64,000 bases of DNA. It comes from Umboniibacter marinipuniceus. GTDB taxonomy: Bacteria; Pseudomonadota; Gammaproteobacteria; Pseudomonadales; DSM-25080. Made by a program: the position numbers and the translations under genes. Numbering within the stretch: the stretch's first letter is position 1; each line of letters starts with the position of its first letter. The DNA lies in NCBI RefSeq assembly GCF_003688415.1, contig NZ_REFJ01000003.1, forward strand, positions 310,001 through 374,000. Reading direction: 5' to 3'. A model generated the notes under the pieces. The model worked only from the letters and a program-made list of their open reading frames with translations. It made no database searches and was not told where the DNA came from. Positions 17,596 through 26,735 of the stretch are shown here, piece after piece.

Positions 17596-18522
17596 TTAAG
17601 CCTTAACGTTGTGCAGCCACTCAGGGTATTCAGCCCTACGCCCCTTTACCTGGTCGAAGTACATCTGTTGAAGCTTCAAGGTAATCGGCCCTGCTTTGCC
17701 TGCACCAATATCGCGATCATCCAGCTCTCGAATTGGCAAAACTTCTGCTGCAGTACCGGTGAAGAAAGCTTCGTCTGCAATATACACTTCGTCACGCGAA
17801 ATCCGCTTTTCGACAACAGGGATATCTAAGTCACGACAGAATTGCATGATGGTTGCACGAGTAATGCCGTCTAAACAGGACGTAAGCTCCGGCGTGTAAA
17901 CAACACCATCGCGCACCACAAAAATATTCTCGCCACTTCCTTCCGCTACGTAACCTTCAGGATCCAGTAGGAGTGCTTCTTCAGCACCACCCGACAAGGC
18001 TTCACGCAACGCAAGCATTGAATTGATATAGTTGCCATTAGCCTTCGCCTTACACATAGTGATATTGACATGGTGGCGAGTAAACGAGCTGGTGCGGACT
18101 TTAATGCCGGCAGTAAGCGCTTCAGGGCTCATATAACTGGGCCAGTGCCACGCCGCAACAATCACATTCGTTGACAAGCTTTCAGCTCGTAAACCCATAC
18201 CTTCATCACCAAAGAATACCATTGGACGAAGATACGCTTCCTCCAAGTTATTCTCGCGCACAACCTGAAGGCACGCTTCGTTTATCTGCTCATGCGTGTA
18301 GGGCATTGGCATCCCAAGAATCTTCGCCGAGCGGAATAAACGATCGGTGTGTTCTTTGAGCCGGAAAATACAGGGACCTTCATCAGTTTGGTACGCTCGA
18401 ACGCCTTCAAAACAGCCCATGCCGTAATGAAGCGTGTGCGTTAATACATGAACTTTGGCTTCTCGCCAATCAACTAGCTCGCCGTTAAACCATATAACGC
18501 CATCGCGGTCGCTAAACGACAT
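17596..18522 (-). CDS. ilvE: Branched-chain-amino-acid transaminase
   Basis: A 308-residue fold-type IV PLP aminotransferase that interconverts Leu, Ile and Val with their 2-oxo acids using glutamate. Seen in sequence: N-terminal VIWFNGELVDWREAKVHVLTHTLHYGMGCFEGVRAY, the PLP lysine in MCKAKANGNYINSML (near residue 157), EGSGENIFVVRDG, and the phosphate-binding GITRATIM and FFTGTAAEVLPI segments. The length fits IlvE exactly. It is 20 bp downstream of glnE on the same strand, the glnE-ilvE order known from Pseudomonas, and it ends in a strong hairpin. Confidence 0.95.
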   Translation of the reverse strand: MSFSDRDGVIWFNGELVDWREAKVHVLTHTLHYGMGCFEGVRAYQTDEGPCIFRLKEHTDRLFRSAKILGMPMPYTHEQINEACLQVVRENNLEEAYLRPMVFFGDEGMGLRAESLSTNVIVAAWHWPSYMSPEALTAGIKVRTSSFTRHHVNITMCKAKANGNYINSMLALREALSGGAEEALLLDPEGYVAEGSGENIFVVRDGVVYTPELTSCLDGITRATIMQFCRDLDIPVVEKRISRDEVYIADEAFFTGTAAEVLPIRELDDRDIGAGKAGPITLKLQQMYFDQVKGRRAEYPEWLHNVKA

Positions 18523-18542
18523 ACTTCACTCCAAAAAAATAA

Positions 18543-21380
18543 TTATTCGTTATCCAAATACTGCTGCCATAGCGCAGTTACTACTTCCCGCGACGCCGCA
18601 AACTCCTGCGCAGATACTTGCAGGCTATGTTGTTGCAACGCCAATCGGTGCCCCGCAGATCGATAGGCTTTGTAAGCGCTAATTAACTGCTCGGCTTGCG
18701 TCTCGGATAAAATCCCAGTTACCACAAAAGACTCGATAAGACGGATGTTGTCCGTGTATCGTGCCATCTCTACATGCTGTTGCGCGTAAGCGAGTACCAA
18801 GAACTGTACCATAAATTCGATATCAACCATCCCCCCTTTATCATGTTTAAGGTGAAATAATTGCGGGTCCTTGTTGCTTAAATGGGCTTTCATTTTATCT
18901 CTCATGCCCACCACTTCACTGCGCAGCGTAGCGCGATCACGGTTCATACCAAGAATCTGATGCCGTAGCCGGTTGACCTTCTTCGCCAATGCTCCCGACC
19001 CAGCAACTGGGCGAGCTCGCACAAGTGCTTGATGCTCCCATACCCAAGCGGACTTAAGTTGGTATTTTTCAAAGGCAACATAGCTACTCGTCAACGGTCC
19101 TGAGTTACCTGACGGACGAAGCCTTGTATCAATTTCATACAACCTACCCGATGGCATTTCGGTAGCCAGAATGTGAATGATTCGCTGCCCCAGGCGGCTA
19201 AAGAAAGTTTGGTGGTCAATAGGCTTGGCGCCCTGAGTGGAGGAGAAAGCGTCCGTATCATGGATAAACACAATATCCAAATCCGAACTGTAGCCCAACT
19301 CGATACCACCGAGCTTGCCATAGGCGAGTACACAAAAATGATCGCCCTCTAAGATCTCCGCACCGTCAACAACTGGCGCCCCGTGTTTCGCGGTCATCTG
19401 GGCCCAGGCAATCGAAACCACTTGCTCCAAAATCACTTCAGCAAGCCAAGTGAGATAATCGCTCACTTGAGTTAACGGCAATCGCCCGGTTAGTTCACAG
19501 GCCGCCACCCTTAGAATATGCGCCCTACGGTAATACCTTAGGACCTCCATATGACCTTCAAGGTCATCCCAGTTGAGGCGCATGAGCTGTTCGCGAATCT
19601 CACTCTGCAGGCTCTCGCGAGTTGGCGGCGAATAGAGTCGCTGCGCGTTCATTAGCTCATCAAGTAGCGCCGGATGACGAACAAACTGCTCCGCAATCCA
19701 AGGGCTGAGTGCCGCCAGCTTGATTAGCTCTCCCATCACCTGCGGGTGCTCTAACATCATTACCATGTAGGCAGAGCGGCGAATAATGGACTTCAACAGC
19801 GGCCAAGTTCGCTCCAGCGTCTCATCGGGTTTATCCGCTGCCGCACACGCCGCCAACAGACGTGGCGCAAATTCATCTAAGCGCTGCCGAGACTCAGGAG
19901 TTAGCTGTTCAATCACTCGGCTACTACGAACGGCGTGAATCTGCTCCACTACCGTTTGAATAGACTGGTAACCAAAGGCATCTAAATCCGCCTCAGCAAT
20001 ATCCATTTTCCATAACGAATACCAGATGGGACTGAGTTTGAAGCGTGAAGATTGATCTCTAGGCTCGTCGGTGATGGTTTGACTAAATACGGTACTAGCC
20101 AGCTCCCGGTGCCGAGCGAGCTCAGTTTCAAACTCAGAGAGCTCGCTGAAGCCCATCAACCAAGCAATCCTCCCTCTACCCCGTTCATCACCCGGTAGCG
20201 TCTGGGATTGCTCATCCTGCCAAGCTTGAATGCGATGCTCTACATCGCGGAGGAAGCAGTAGGCGTTTAGCAACGCATCAACCGTCTCCCCATCCATTAG
20301 GCCAAGTTCAACAAGCTGAGGCGCTACCGCAAATAGACTCGGCGACTGCAAGCGAATCTCTCGTCCGCCGCGAACCACTTGAAAGCTCTGAAAAATGAAT
20401 TCGATCTCACGAATCCCCCCTCTCCCCAACTTCACGTTATCCACACGATTCAGGCGTTTGTTCTCGCTCTTAATGAGGGATTTGATTTCGCGCAGCGAAT
20501 CGATAACGCTAAAGTCGATATAGCGCCGGAACGCAAAGGAAGATAACTGCTGACGCAGTATTTGCTGGTCTTGAGCGCTGGAGGATATGACGCGAGCTTT
20601 CGCCATGGCATAACGCTCCCAAGGCCTTCCCTGCGATTGCAAATACTGTTCGAATGAATCGAAGTTACTCACCAATGCGCCACTCGAGCCGTACGGACGA
20701 AGCCGCATATCAACTCGGTAGACAAAGCCTTCAGCCGTGGTTTGATCTAGGCTACGGATGATGCCCTGACCAATTTTAGTAAAGTAGCGTTGGTGATCGA
20801 TCTGCTTTTCGCTTTGGGTATAACCTGCCTCACGAAAACAGAAAACCAAGTCGATGTCAGAGGACAGATTTAGCTCACGCCCGCCAAGCTTTCCCATGGC
20901 CAGAATGGCGAGTGACAAGGGTTCGCCTGAAATTGACCGAGCTTCACCAAATTGTTGGCTCAACTGCTGCTGATGCCAATCACGAGCAATTTCAATAAAG
21001 AAGTCTGCACACTCACTAATTTCCCGGCAGGTTTGCTGGGTATTCGACAGCCTAGCTAAGTCGCGCGCTATGAGAAGTGTTTGCGTTCTTTGGCGAAGCT
21101 GGCGGAGCGCACAATTAAACTCGGCTTCATCACTAAGCGCCATGAGTTCTGCGCGAGCTTGCTCACTACACAACTCAGACAGCGTTAGAGATTCATCGAG
21201 TATGGCACTGAGCAGACTGAGCTCAACTCGCCCGGCAGCTAGCAAGCCGGAGACATAGTCCGAGCCCATCAATACAAGCTGAAGTTGGGGCGAAGACGCT
21301 TGCCAGTGTTGGAGCTCGGGTAGCTGTTCAGCCAGTTTTTCACTTCGAGCTAGATCAAATGTTTGCATGGTTGTTATCAT
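18543..21380 (-). CDS. glnE: Bifunctional glutamine-synthetase adenylyltransferase/deadenylylase
   Basis: A 945-residue protein of full family length that reversibly adenylylates GlnA in response to PII and glutamine. It has two nucleotidyltransferase domains with the paired-aspartate motif: GGRELNLSSDIDLVFCF in the N-terminal deadenylylating half (near residue 180) and GGIELGYSSDLDIVFIHD in the C-terminal adenylylating half (near residue 690). Each is followed by a GlnD/PII-uridylyltransferase-like helical domain (for example GRGGIREIEFIFQ and KGGMVDIEFMVQFLVLAYA). The start overlaps the stop of the upstream GspE-type gene by 4 bp; an alternative Met lies four codons later. It precedes ilvE. 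Confidence 0.96.
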   Translation of the reverse strand: MITTMQTFDLARSEKLAEQLPELQHWQASSPQLQLVLMGSDYVSGLLAAGRVELSLLSAILDESLTLSELCSEQARAELMALSDEAEFNCALRQLRQRTQTLLIARDLARLSNTQQTCREISECADFFIEIARDWHQQQLSQQFGEARSISGEPLSLAILAMGKLGGRELNLSSDIDLVFCFREAGYTQSEKQIDHQRYFTKIGQGIIRSLDQTTAEGFVYRVDMRLRPYGSSGALVSNFDSFEQYLQSQGRPWERYAMAKARVISSSAQDQQILRQQLSSFAFRRYIDFSVIDSLREIKSLIKSENKRLNRVDNVKLGRGGIREIEFIFQSFQVVRGGREIRLQSPSLFAVAPQLVELGLMDGETVDALLNAYCFLRDVEHRIQAWQDEQSQTLPGDERGRGRIAWLMGFSELSEFETELARHRELASTVFSQTITDEPRDQSSRFKLSPIWYSLWKMDIAEADLDAFGYQSIQTVVEQIHAVRSSRVIEQLTPESRQRLDEFAPRLLAACAAADKPDETLERTWPLLKSIIRRSAYMVMMLEHPQVMGELIKLAALSPWIAEQFVRHPALLDELMNAQRLYSPPTRESLQSEIREQLMRLNWDDLEGHMEVLRYYRRAHILRVAACELTGRLPLTQVSDYLTWLAEVILEQVVSIAWAQMTAKHGAPVVDGAEILEGDHFCVLAYGKLGGIELGYSSDLDIVFIHDTDAFSSTQGAKPIDHQTFFSRLGQRIIHILATEMPSGRLYEIDTRLRPSGNSGPLTSSYVAFEKYQLKSAWVWEHQALVRARPVAGSGALAKKVNRLRHQILGMNRDRATLRSEVVGMRDKMKAHLSNKDPQLFHLKHDKGGMVDIEFMVQFLVLAYAQQHVEMARYTDNIRLIESFVVTGILSETQAEQLISAYKAYRSAGHRLALQQHSLQVSAQEFAASREVVTALWQQYLDNE

Positions 21381-23155
21381 GACTCTGCTGGCGTGACGCG
21401 ATAGACCTCATCCAACGTAGTGATGCCCGCCGCAACCTTCAGCGCACCTGCCGCGCGAAGCGATTTCATCCCGTTCTTATACGCCGCTGTCCTAAGTGCT
21501 TCGGTGGCCCCATCTGAGCCGACTAGGCTGGTTAAATTAGCCTCCCACTCCAACACTTCGTAGATCCCCTCTCGCCCGTGGAAACCGGTGTGTCGACAGG
21601 ATTTACAGCCGTTTGGTTCGAACACTTCGGTGGGCTTCTTAATTCTGAAGGGCTGACACAATGTCTGCCAAGCTTCGTCGCTCACCGATGCCGACGTTTT
21701 ACATTCGCTGCAGAGCACTCGGACTAAGCGCTGCGCCATGACGCCAATTAAAGTAGATTTAATTAGATAGTGCGGTACACCAAACTCCATCAGCCGAGTA
21801 ATGGATGAAGGCGCATCATTGGTATGCAGTGTTGATAGCACTAGATGCCCGGTCAAGGCGGCTTGAACCGCCATCTCTGCCGTCTCACGATCGCGAATCT
21901 CACCAATCATAATAATATCGGGATCCTGGCGAAGTAGCGTACGGACCCCGGCGGCGAAGTCCAAACCAATATTGTTTTGCACCTGCATCTGATTAAAACT
22001 TTCTTCAACCATCTCGATGGGGTCTTCAATGGTAGAGACATTGACGGACTCCACTGACAGCTTCTTGAGCGATGAATAGAGTGTTGTGGTCTTCCCTGAT
22101 CCGGTTGGTCCAGTCACAAGAACAATGCCATGAGGTTTGGCAGTCATGGTTTCCCATGATCGTAAATCACCACCACGAAGGCCTAAACTACTGAAAGTTC
22201 TTAACAGAACCTCTGGATCAAAAATTCGTATTACCAGTTTCTCGCCGAAGGCAGTGGGTAAAGTTGAAAGGCGTAATTCAACCTCAAGCTGCTTGGGTGT
22301 TCGGGTCTTAATTCGCCCATCCTGCGGCCGCCTCTTTTCAGCTACGTCCATACGCGCCAATACTTTGAAACGCGATGTAACGGCAGCATTTACCTCACTC
22401 GGCAAGTCGTAAACTGTCTGTAGTTCGCCATCAATGCGAAAGCGGACTCGCGACTGTTCTCGCTTGGGTTCAATATGGATATCGGACGCGCGTTGTTCGA
22501 AGGCGTACTGAAGTAACCAATCCACAATATTAACGATATGCTGATCGTTAGCCTCGGGCGACTGCAGCGACTTCAGATCAACAAGCTGTTCAAGCCCTTT
22601 AGGTGCGCTCCGACGATTCTCCTGCTTTGCCTGAGCACCCGCTCCGGCTACCGAACGCGCCAAGGCATAGAATTCCTCGGTGTAGCGCTGCAGTGCCGTA
22701 GCATCGGCAACAACCACACGGATGCGTTTGCGCGAAGTGTGAAGCAATCCCTCCTGCCAGTCCTCACGAAACGGATCTGCTACCGCGATGAGCAGCTCAT
22801 CCGCCGACACCTCTAAACAGAGAACCTCATGATTTAACGCATAGGCCTTCGACATCACGGCAGTTACTTGATCCACATCAACCTTTAGGGGGTTAATCTG
22901 CTGGCTAGGAAGCTGCGCGATCTCCGCCAACCATTGGGCAAGTTTCTCACCACTTAACACTTCACCACCGGCGCCTAAAATATCGGCGCTTGCGAGATAG
23001 CCTACGTCTGAACGCGCACAACCGGTATCGCGAGTACGCGAACGCAACCGAAGGAGTGATAACTCATCAAAGATACCCGCTGCCGTTAAACTACTCACCA
23101 ACCATTCGAGATCCGCAACGGGCCGATTAGGCGGGGCTATTGCTGCACTGCTCAT
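21377..23155 (-). CDS. GspE/PilB-family secretion/pilus assembly ATPase
   Basis: A 592-residue hexameric ATPase of the type II secretion/type IV pilus family. An N-terminal MshEN/T2SSE-N-like region comes first, then SDIHIEP and the Asp box. Walker A GPTGSGKTTTLY is near residue 350, followed by the aspartate-rich DPDIIMIGEIRDRETAE (Walker B), the LSTLHTNDAPSSITRL histidine box, and a zinc-binding tetracysteine pair (CSEC and CKSC). I chose the ATG at 23155. The frame opens 21 codons earlier, but that start has a purine-rich tract directly abutting the ATG, and the extension is unlike the family. No prepilin, PilC or secretin genes accompany it, so it is an orphan here. Confidence 0.88.
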   Translation of the reverse strand: MSSAAIAPPNRPVADLEWLVSSLTAAGIFDELSLLRLRSRTRDTGCARSDVGYLASADILGAGGEVLSGEKLAQWLAEIAQLPSQQINPLKVDVDQVTAVMSKAYALNHEVLCLEVSADELLIAVADPFREDWQEGLLHTSRKRIRVVVADATALQRYTEEFYALARSVAGAGAQAKQENRRSAPKGLEQLVDLKSLQSPEANDQHIVNIVDWLLQYAFEQRASDIHIEPKREQSRVRFRIDGELQTVYDLPSEVNAAVTSRFKVLARMDVAEKRRPQDGRIKTRTPKQLEVELRLSTLPTAFGEKLVIRIFDPEVLLRTFSSLGLRGGDLRSWETMTAKPHGIVLVTGPTGSGKTTTLYSSLKKLSVESVNVSTIEDPIEMVEESFNQMQVQNNIGLDFAAGVRTLLRQDPDIIMIGEIRDRETAEMAVQAALTGHLVLSTLHTNDAPSSITRLMEFGVPHYLIKSTLIGVMAQRLVRVLCSECKTSASVSDEAWQTLCQPFRIKKPTEVFEPNGCKSCRHTGFHGREGIYEVLEWEANLTSLVGSDGATEALRTAAYKNGMKSLRAAGALKVAAGITTLDEVYRVTPAES

Positions 23156-23436
23156 AGCTAATTCTCTTATTTTAATCTTATCTTTAATGTAGCAGTTTCG
23201 TGCATCAGCCACCACCATCCTCTAAGGGTTAAGCCGCTAAAGATTTGCAATTTGCGTTGAGCTTGTCACAATTCTCTTTAGGCACTGCTTATTTACCATT
23301 CGATTATCAATGACCGACTATAATCAGTGTTGAAAATAAGTGACGTTAAGGCACAAACCTGTAACAATCGCGCCGAACTTCCGAATGATAACGAATCTTC
23401 GGTAACTACTATTAATAGATGAGGACTTTTCCTTCT

Positions 23437-24117
23437 ATGGCTATTGGTCAAGCACTAGGTAACCTATTTACCAGGTCACCGCTGCACATTCTCCGCAACC
23501 ACATGGTTGAAGTGGACAAATGTGTTTCTGCAACCGATTCGTTTTTTGATCAAGTGATTAACGAAGACTGGGATGCGGCAACCAAAACACGGACTTTCAT
23601 CTCTGACTCCGAAAAAGAAGCGGATAAGTTGAAGGCGGACATTCGCAACAACCTACCCAAGTCACTGTTTTTACCAGTAGCGCGTTCAGACATCTTAGAG
23701 ATGTTGCACAGCCAGGATAAGATTGCCAACTGTGCGAAGGATTTAACCGGCGTCATCATTGGTCGTCGTATGCAGATTCCAGCTCCGCTTCAGGCTAAGT
23801 TCAAAGCCTTTGTAGCGGTTTCCGTAGAGAGCGTCAACGAGACCCGCAAAGCCATTGATGAATTAGGCGATTTGTTAGAGTCTGGCTTCCGTGGTCGCGA
23901 GCTGGCCATTGTTGACAAGATTGTGGAACGAATTCACCAGCTCGAAGACGATGCCGATGCACTTCAGCGTGATCTTCGTTACGAGCTCTTCGAAATCGAA
24001 AAAGATCTACCTCCTGTAGATGTTATTTTCCTCTATCGCACAATTGAAAGTGTTGGTGATTTGTCTGATCGCGCTCAAAGCGTTGGATCTCGATTACAAA
24101 TCCTCACCGCTCGTTAA
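23437..24117 (+). CDS. PhoU-like TIGR00153/DUF47 family protein
   Basis: A 226-residue all-helical protein of the DUF47 family, starting MAIGQALGNLFTRSP. A GAGGA Shine-Dalgarno lies 11 bases upstream, and an earlier in-frame ATG at 23419 overlaps that site and is less likely. Related proteins form a PhoU-like bundle and are almost always encoded just before a Pit phosphate transporter, as here (22-bp gap). It is thought to regulate or gate the partner transporter. The sequence shows the repeated pattern of acidic helices (EKEADKLKADIRNNLP, LEDDADALQRDLRYELFEIE). No clear Pho box was seen upstream. Confidence 0.9.
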   Translation: MAIGQALGNLFTRSPLHILRNHMVEVDKCVSATDSFFDQVINEDWDAATKTRTFISDSEKEADKLKADIRNNLPKSLFLPVARSDILEMLHSQDKIANCAKDLTGVIIGRRMQIPAPLQAKFKAFVAVSVESVNETRKAIDELGDLLESGFRGRELAIVDKIVERIHQLEDDADALQRDLRYELFEIEKDLPPVDVIFLYRTIESVGDLSDRAQSVGSRLQILTAR

Positions 24118-24139
24118 CCGCTTAAAAAGAGTCTAATAC

Positions 24140-25402
24140 ATGGATATTATTGCAAATCACGGTTTTACCCTCTTACTATTAGCGGGTGCTTTCGGCCTAT
24201 TTATGGCTTGGGGTATTGGTGCAAATGACGTCGCGAATGCGATGGGAACCTCGGTTGGTTCGCGCGCTTTAACACTCAAACAAGCGATTATTATCGCCGC
24301 AGTGATGGAATTTGCTGGTGCCTACCTCGCCGGTGGTGAGGTAACGTCAACCATTCGCAAGGGCATTATTGACCCGCTAGTGTTCGAAGATAACCCTGAG
24401 TGGTTGGTCTACGGTATGTCAGCAGCCCTTTTAGCGGCGGGAACTTGGCTACTTATTGCCAGTCGTTTCGGTTGGCCGGTATCAACAACGCACTCTATCG
24501 TGGGCGCAATCGTAGGTTTCGCCGCAGTGGGTGTTTCCGCTGAAGCGGTTGCTTGGGGTAAAGTAGGAGGTATCGTTGCCTCTTGGGTTGTATCACCCGT
24601 GCTATCTGGCACCATGGCGTTTTTGCTATTCCTCTCGGCCCATAAATTCATTCTAAACACCGATAAGCCGTTCCAAAATGCTAAGCGTTACATTCCAATT
24701 TACATGTTCCTTACGGGATTTTTAATCTCGATGGTGACCATGGTGAAAGGTCTTAAACACGTTGGCTTGGATCTGAGTTACGGCGAGGCGGCATTGTACG
24801 CAGCGCTAGTTGGCCTAGCCATTGCGGCCACGGGTAAGTTCCTCATGCGCAATGTTCAGGAGCCTAAGTTTGAAGCCGGTCATCGCTTCGACGGAGTGGA
24901 AAAAATCTTTGCGGTATTGATGATTTTTACGGCTTCAGCAATGGCGTTCGCGCACGGCTCGAACGATGTTGCCAACGCTATCGGCCCCTTGGCGGCGGTA
25001 TACAGCACCATTCAAAGTGGTGGTGTGATTGCTAGCAAAGCCGGTGTTCCACCATGGATTCTGCTAATTGGTGGTGTCGGTATCATCATTGGTCTAGCCA
25101 CCTATGGCTACAAAGTCATGGCAACCATTGGTAAGCGAATCACTGAACTAACCCCAAGCCGCGGCTTCGCTGCAGAACTTGGTGCCGCCGGAACCGTCGT
25201 GCTAGCGTCGGGTACTGGCTTGCCAGTCTCTACCACTCACTGCTTGGTGGGCGCGGTTCTAGGCGTAGGTCTTGCCCGTGGTATTGGCGCACTCGATCTA
25301 CGTGTTGTTGGCACCATTGGTATTAGCTGGGTTGTCACCCTCCCAGCTGGGGCAGGCTTATCAATTTTGTTCTTCTACACCTTGAAAGGTATGTTTGGCT
25401 AA
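24140..25402 (+). CDS. PiT family inorganic phosphate transporter
   Basis: A 420-residue inner-membrane symporter of the PiT/PHO4 family (Pi with H+ or Na+). Both family signature repeats are visible: GIGANDVANAMGTSVGSRAL near residues 29-48 and HGSNDVANAIGPLAAVY near residue 275. The matching half-repeats are GWPVSTTHSIVGAIVGFA and GLPVSTTHCLVGAVLGVG. About ten hydrophobic segments are arranged as an inverted duplication with a cytoplasmic loop near residues 185-265. It is cotranscribed with the upstream PhoU-like gene and ends in a terminator 27 bp after the stop. Confidence 0.93.
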   Translation: MDIIANHGFTLLLLAGAFGLFMAWGIGANDVANAMGTSVGSRALTLKQAIIIAAVMEFAGAYLAGGEVTSTIRKGIIDPLVFEDNPEWLVYGMSAALLAAGTWLLIASRFGWPVSTTHSIVGAIVGFAAVGVSAEAVAWGKVGGIVASWVVSPVLSGTMAFLLFLSAHKFILNTDKPFQNAKRYIPIYMFLTGFLISMVTMVKGLKHVGLDLSYGEAALYAALVGLAIAATGKFLMRNVQEPKFEAGHRFDGVEKIFAVLMIFTASAMAFAHGSNDVANAIGPLAAVYSTIQSGGVIASKAGVPPWILLIGGVGIIIGLATYGYKVMATIGKRITELTPSRGFAAELGAAGTVVLASGTGLPVSTTHCLVGAVLGVGLARGIGALDLRVVGTIGISWVVTLPAGAGLSILFFYTLKGMFG

Positions 25403-25429
25403 CAACACAGCCAACGCAATTCAACGTCA

Positions 25430-25456
25430 AAAGGGTCTCTTAGGAGGCCCTTTTTT
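25430..25456 (+). terminator. Rho-independent terminator of the Pit operon
   Basis: A 10-bp stem (25430-25439 with 25444-25453, one G-T pair) and a 4-base loop are followed by six T residues, shortly after the transporter stop codon. Confidence 0.9.
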
Positions 25457-25583
25457 GTGCTCAATAGCCTCGCCTACCCAACCAGCGCGGTTTCGCAGAA
25501 ACAGATACCTGATTCCTAGCGAGTTCCATGTTAAATTAGTCACTTAATCGCCCCTCTGAGTTCGCCGCAAGGATCATTAACTT

Positions 25584-26735
25584 ATGGATTTAGCACACTA
25601 TACACAGCGACTAGCCCAACTGGTGGCTATCCCATCCGTGTCATCCACAAGTAGCCAGTATGATCAGTCCAATGAAGGGGTGATCGATCTACTCGCATCG
25701 TGGACGCATGCGCTGGGTTTTCGCGTAGAGAAATTGCCGGTACCTAACCACCCCGGAAAGTTTAATCTCGTTGCTACACTAGGCACTGGAAGCGGCGGAC
25801 TGATTCTCTCTGGCCACTCAGACACCGTCCCCTGTAACCCCGAAAAATGGCAGCAAGACCCTTGGCAGCTCACTCAACGTGACAATGCTCTCTTTGGCTT
25901 AGGCGCCACGGATATGAAGGGCTTCTTTCCACTCGCTTTGGCCGCTGCGCAGCGCTTCAAAATTGAACAATATCAAGCTCCTCTTATTCTTCTTGCTACC
26001 GCCGATGAAGAATCTTCGATGTCTGGCGCTATGGCACTGCGCGATCAAAGCTATCCTATTAGCCGAGCCGCCGTGATTGGCGAACCTACTGGCCTTACTC
26101 CTATTCGCGCTCACAAGGGCGTGATGATGGAGTCCATTCGCATTATTGGCCAGTCGGGACACTCGTCCAATCCTGAGCTTGGTGTGAATGCTATGGATAT
26201 TGCAACAACGCTTCTTAACTATCTAAAGCGTTTGAAACGAAGTTTACGTGCTCGCTATCAGGACAATCGTTTTGCTATTTCCTATCCAACCATGAATTTT
26301 GGCTGCATTCACGGCGGTGACAGCCCAAATAGAATCTGCGGCGAAGTAAATCTTCACTTCGACGTTCGGACGCTACCTGATCTCACCCAAGACCAACTTC
26401 GGAATGAAATTGCCGAGTATTGCGCAAAGCTGGCGAGCAAGACTGGCGCTATTATTCATCTCAGGCCTCTCATTAACTCGGTGCCATCTTTTGATGCGGG
26501 TATTAGTGAACTTGTAGCGCTCTGCGAACAGCTCACCGAGAACACCGCAGAAACCGTCGCCTTTGGCACCGAAGCGCCGTATTTACAAGCCATGGGCATG
26601 GATACTGTTGTGATGGGACCTGGATCAATAGATGTGGCGCACCAGCCCAATGAGTACATAGAACTCTCGCAACTTGAGCCCGCATACGCTTTAATTAGCA
26701 AACTTATTCATCACTATTGTATTGCACCGCTATGA
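25584..26735 (+). CDS. argE: Acetylornithine deacetylase
   Basis: A 383-residue M20-family zinc amidase of usual ArgE length. It hydrolyses N2-acetylornithine to ornithine and acetate in the linear arginine pathway. Metal-ligand motifs in order are SGHSDTVPCN, GATDMKGFFPLAL, the catalytic DEESSMSGA and the C-terminal GTEAPYL/VMGPGSIDVAHQPNEY. The dimerisation domain lies in the middle (SIRIIGQSGHSSNPELG). It overlaps argA by 4 bp (ATGA). Having ArgE while the cell also makes ArgA fits the non-cyclic (enteric/Vibrio-like) acetyl route. Confidence 0.93.
   Translation: MDLAHYTQRLAQLVAIPSVSSTSSQYDQSNEGVIDLLASWTHALGFRVEKLPVPNHPGKFNLVATLGTGSGGLILSGHSDTVPCNPEKWQQDPWQLTQRDNALFGLGATDMKGFFPLALAAAQRFKIEQYQAPLILLATADEESSMSGAMALRDQSYPISRAAVIGEPTGLTPIRAHKGVMMESIRIIGQSGHSSNPELGVNAMDIATTLLNYLKRLKRSLRARYQDNRFAISYPTMNFGCIHGGDSPNRICGEVNLHFDVRTLPDLTQDQLRNEIAEYCAKLASKTGAIIHLRPLINSVPSFDAGISELVALCEQLTENTAETVAFGTEAPYLQAMGMDTVVMGPGSIDVAHQPNEYIELSQLEPAYALISKLIHHYCIAPL

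Noticed and set aside
23219-23436. Pho box in front of the PhoU-like/Pit genes
   Set aside because: No pair of CTGTCAT-like repeats with correct spacing was found; only weak half-matches.
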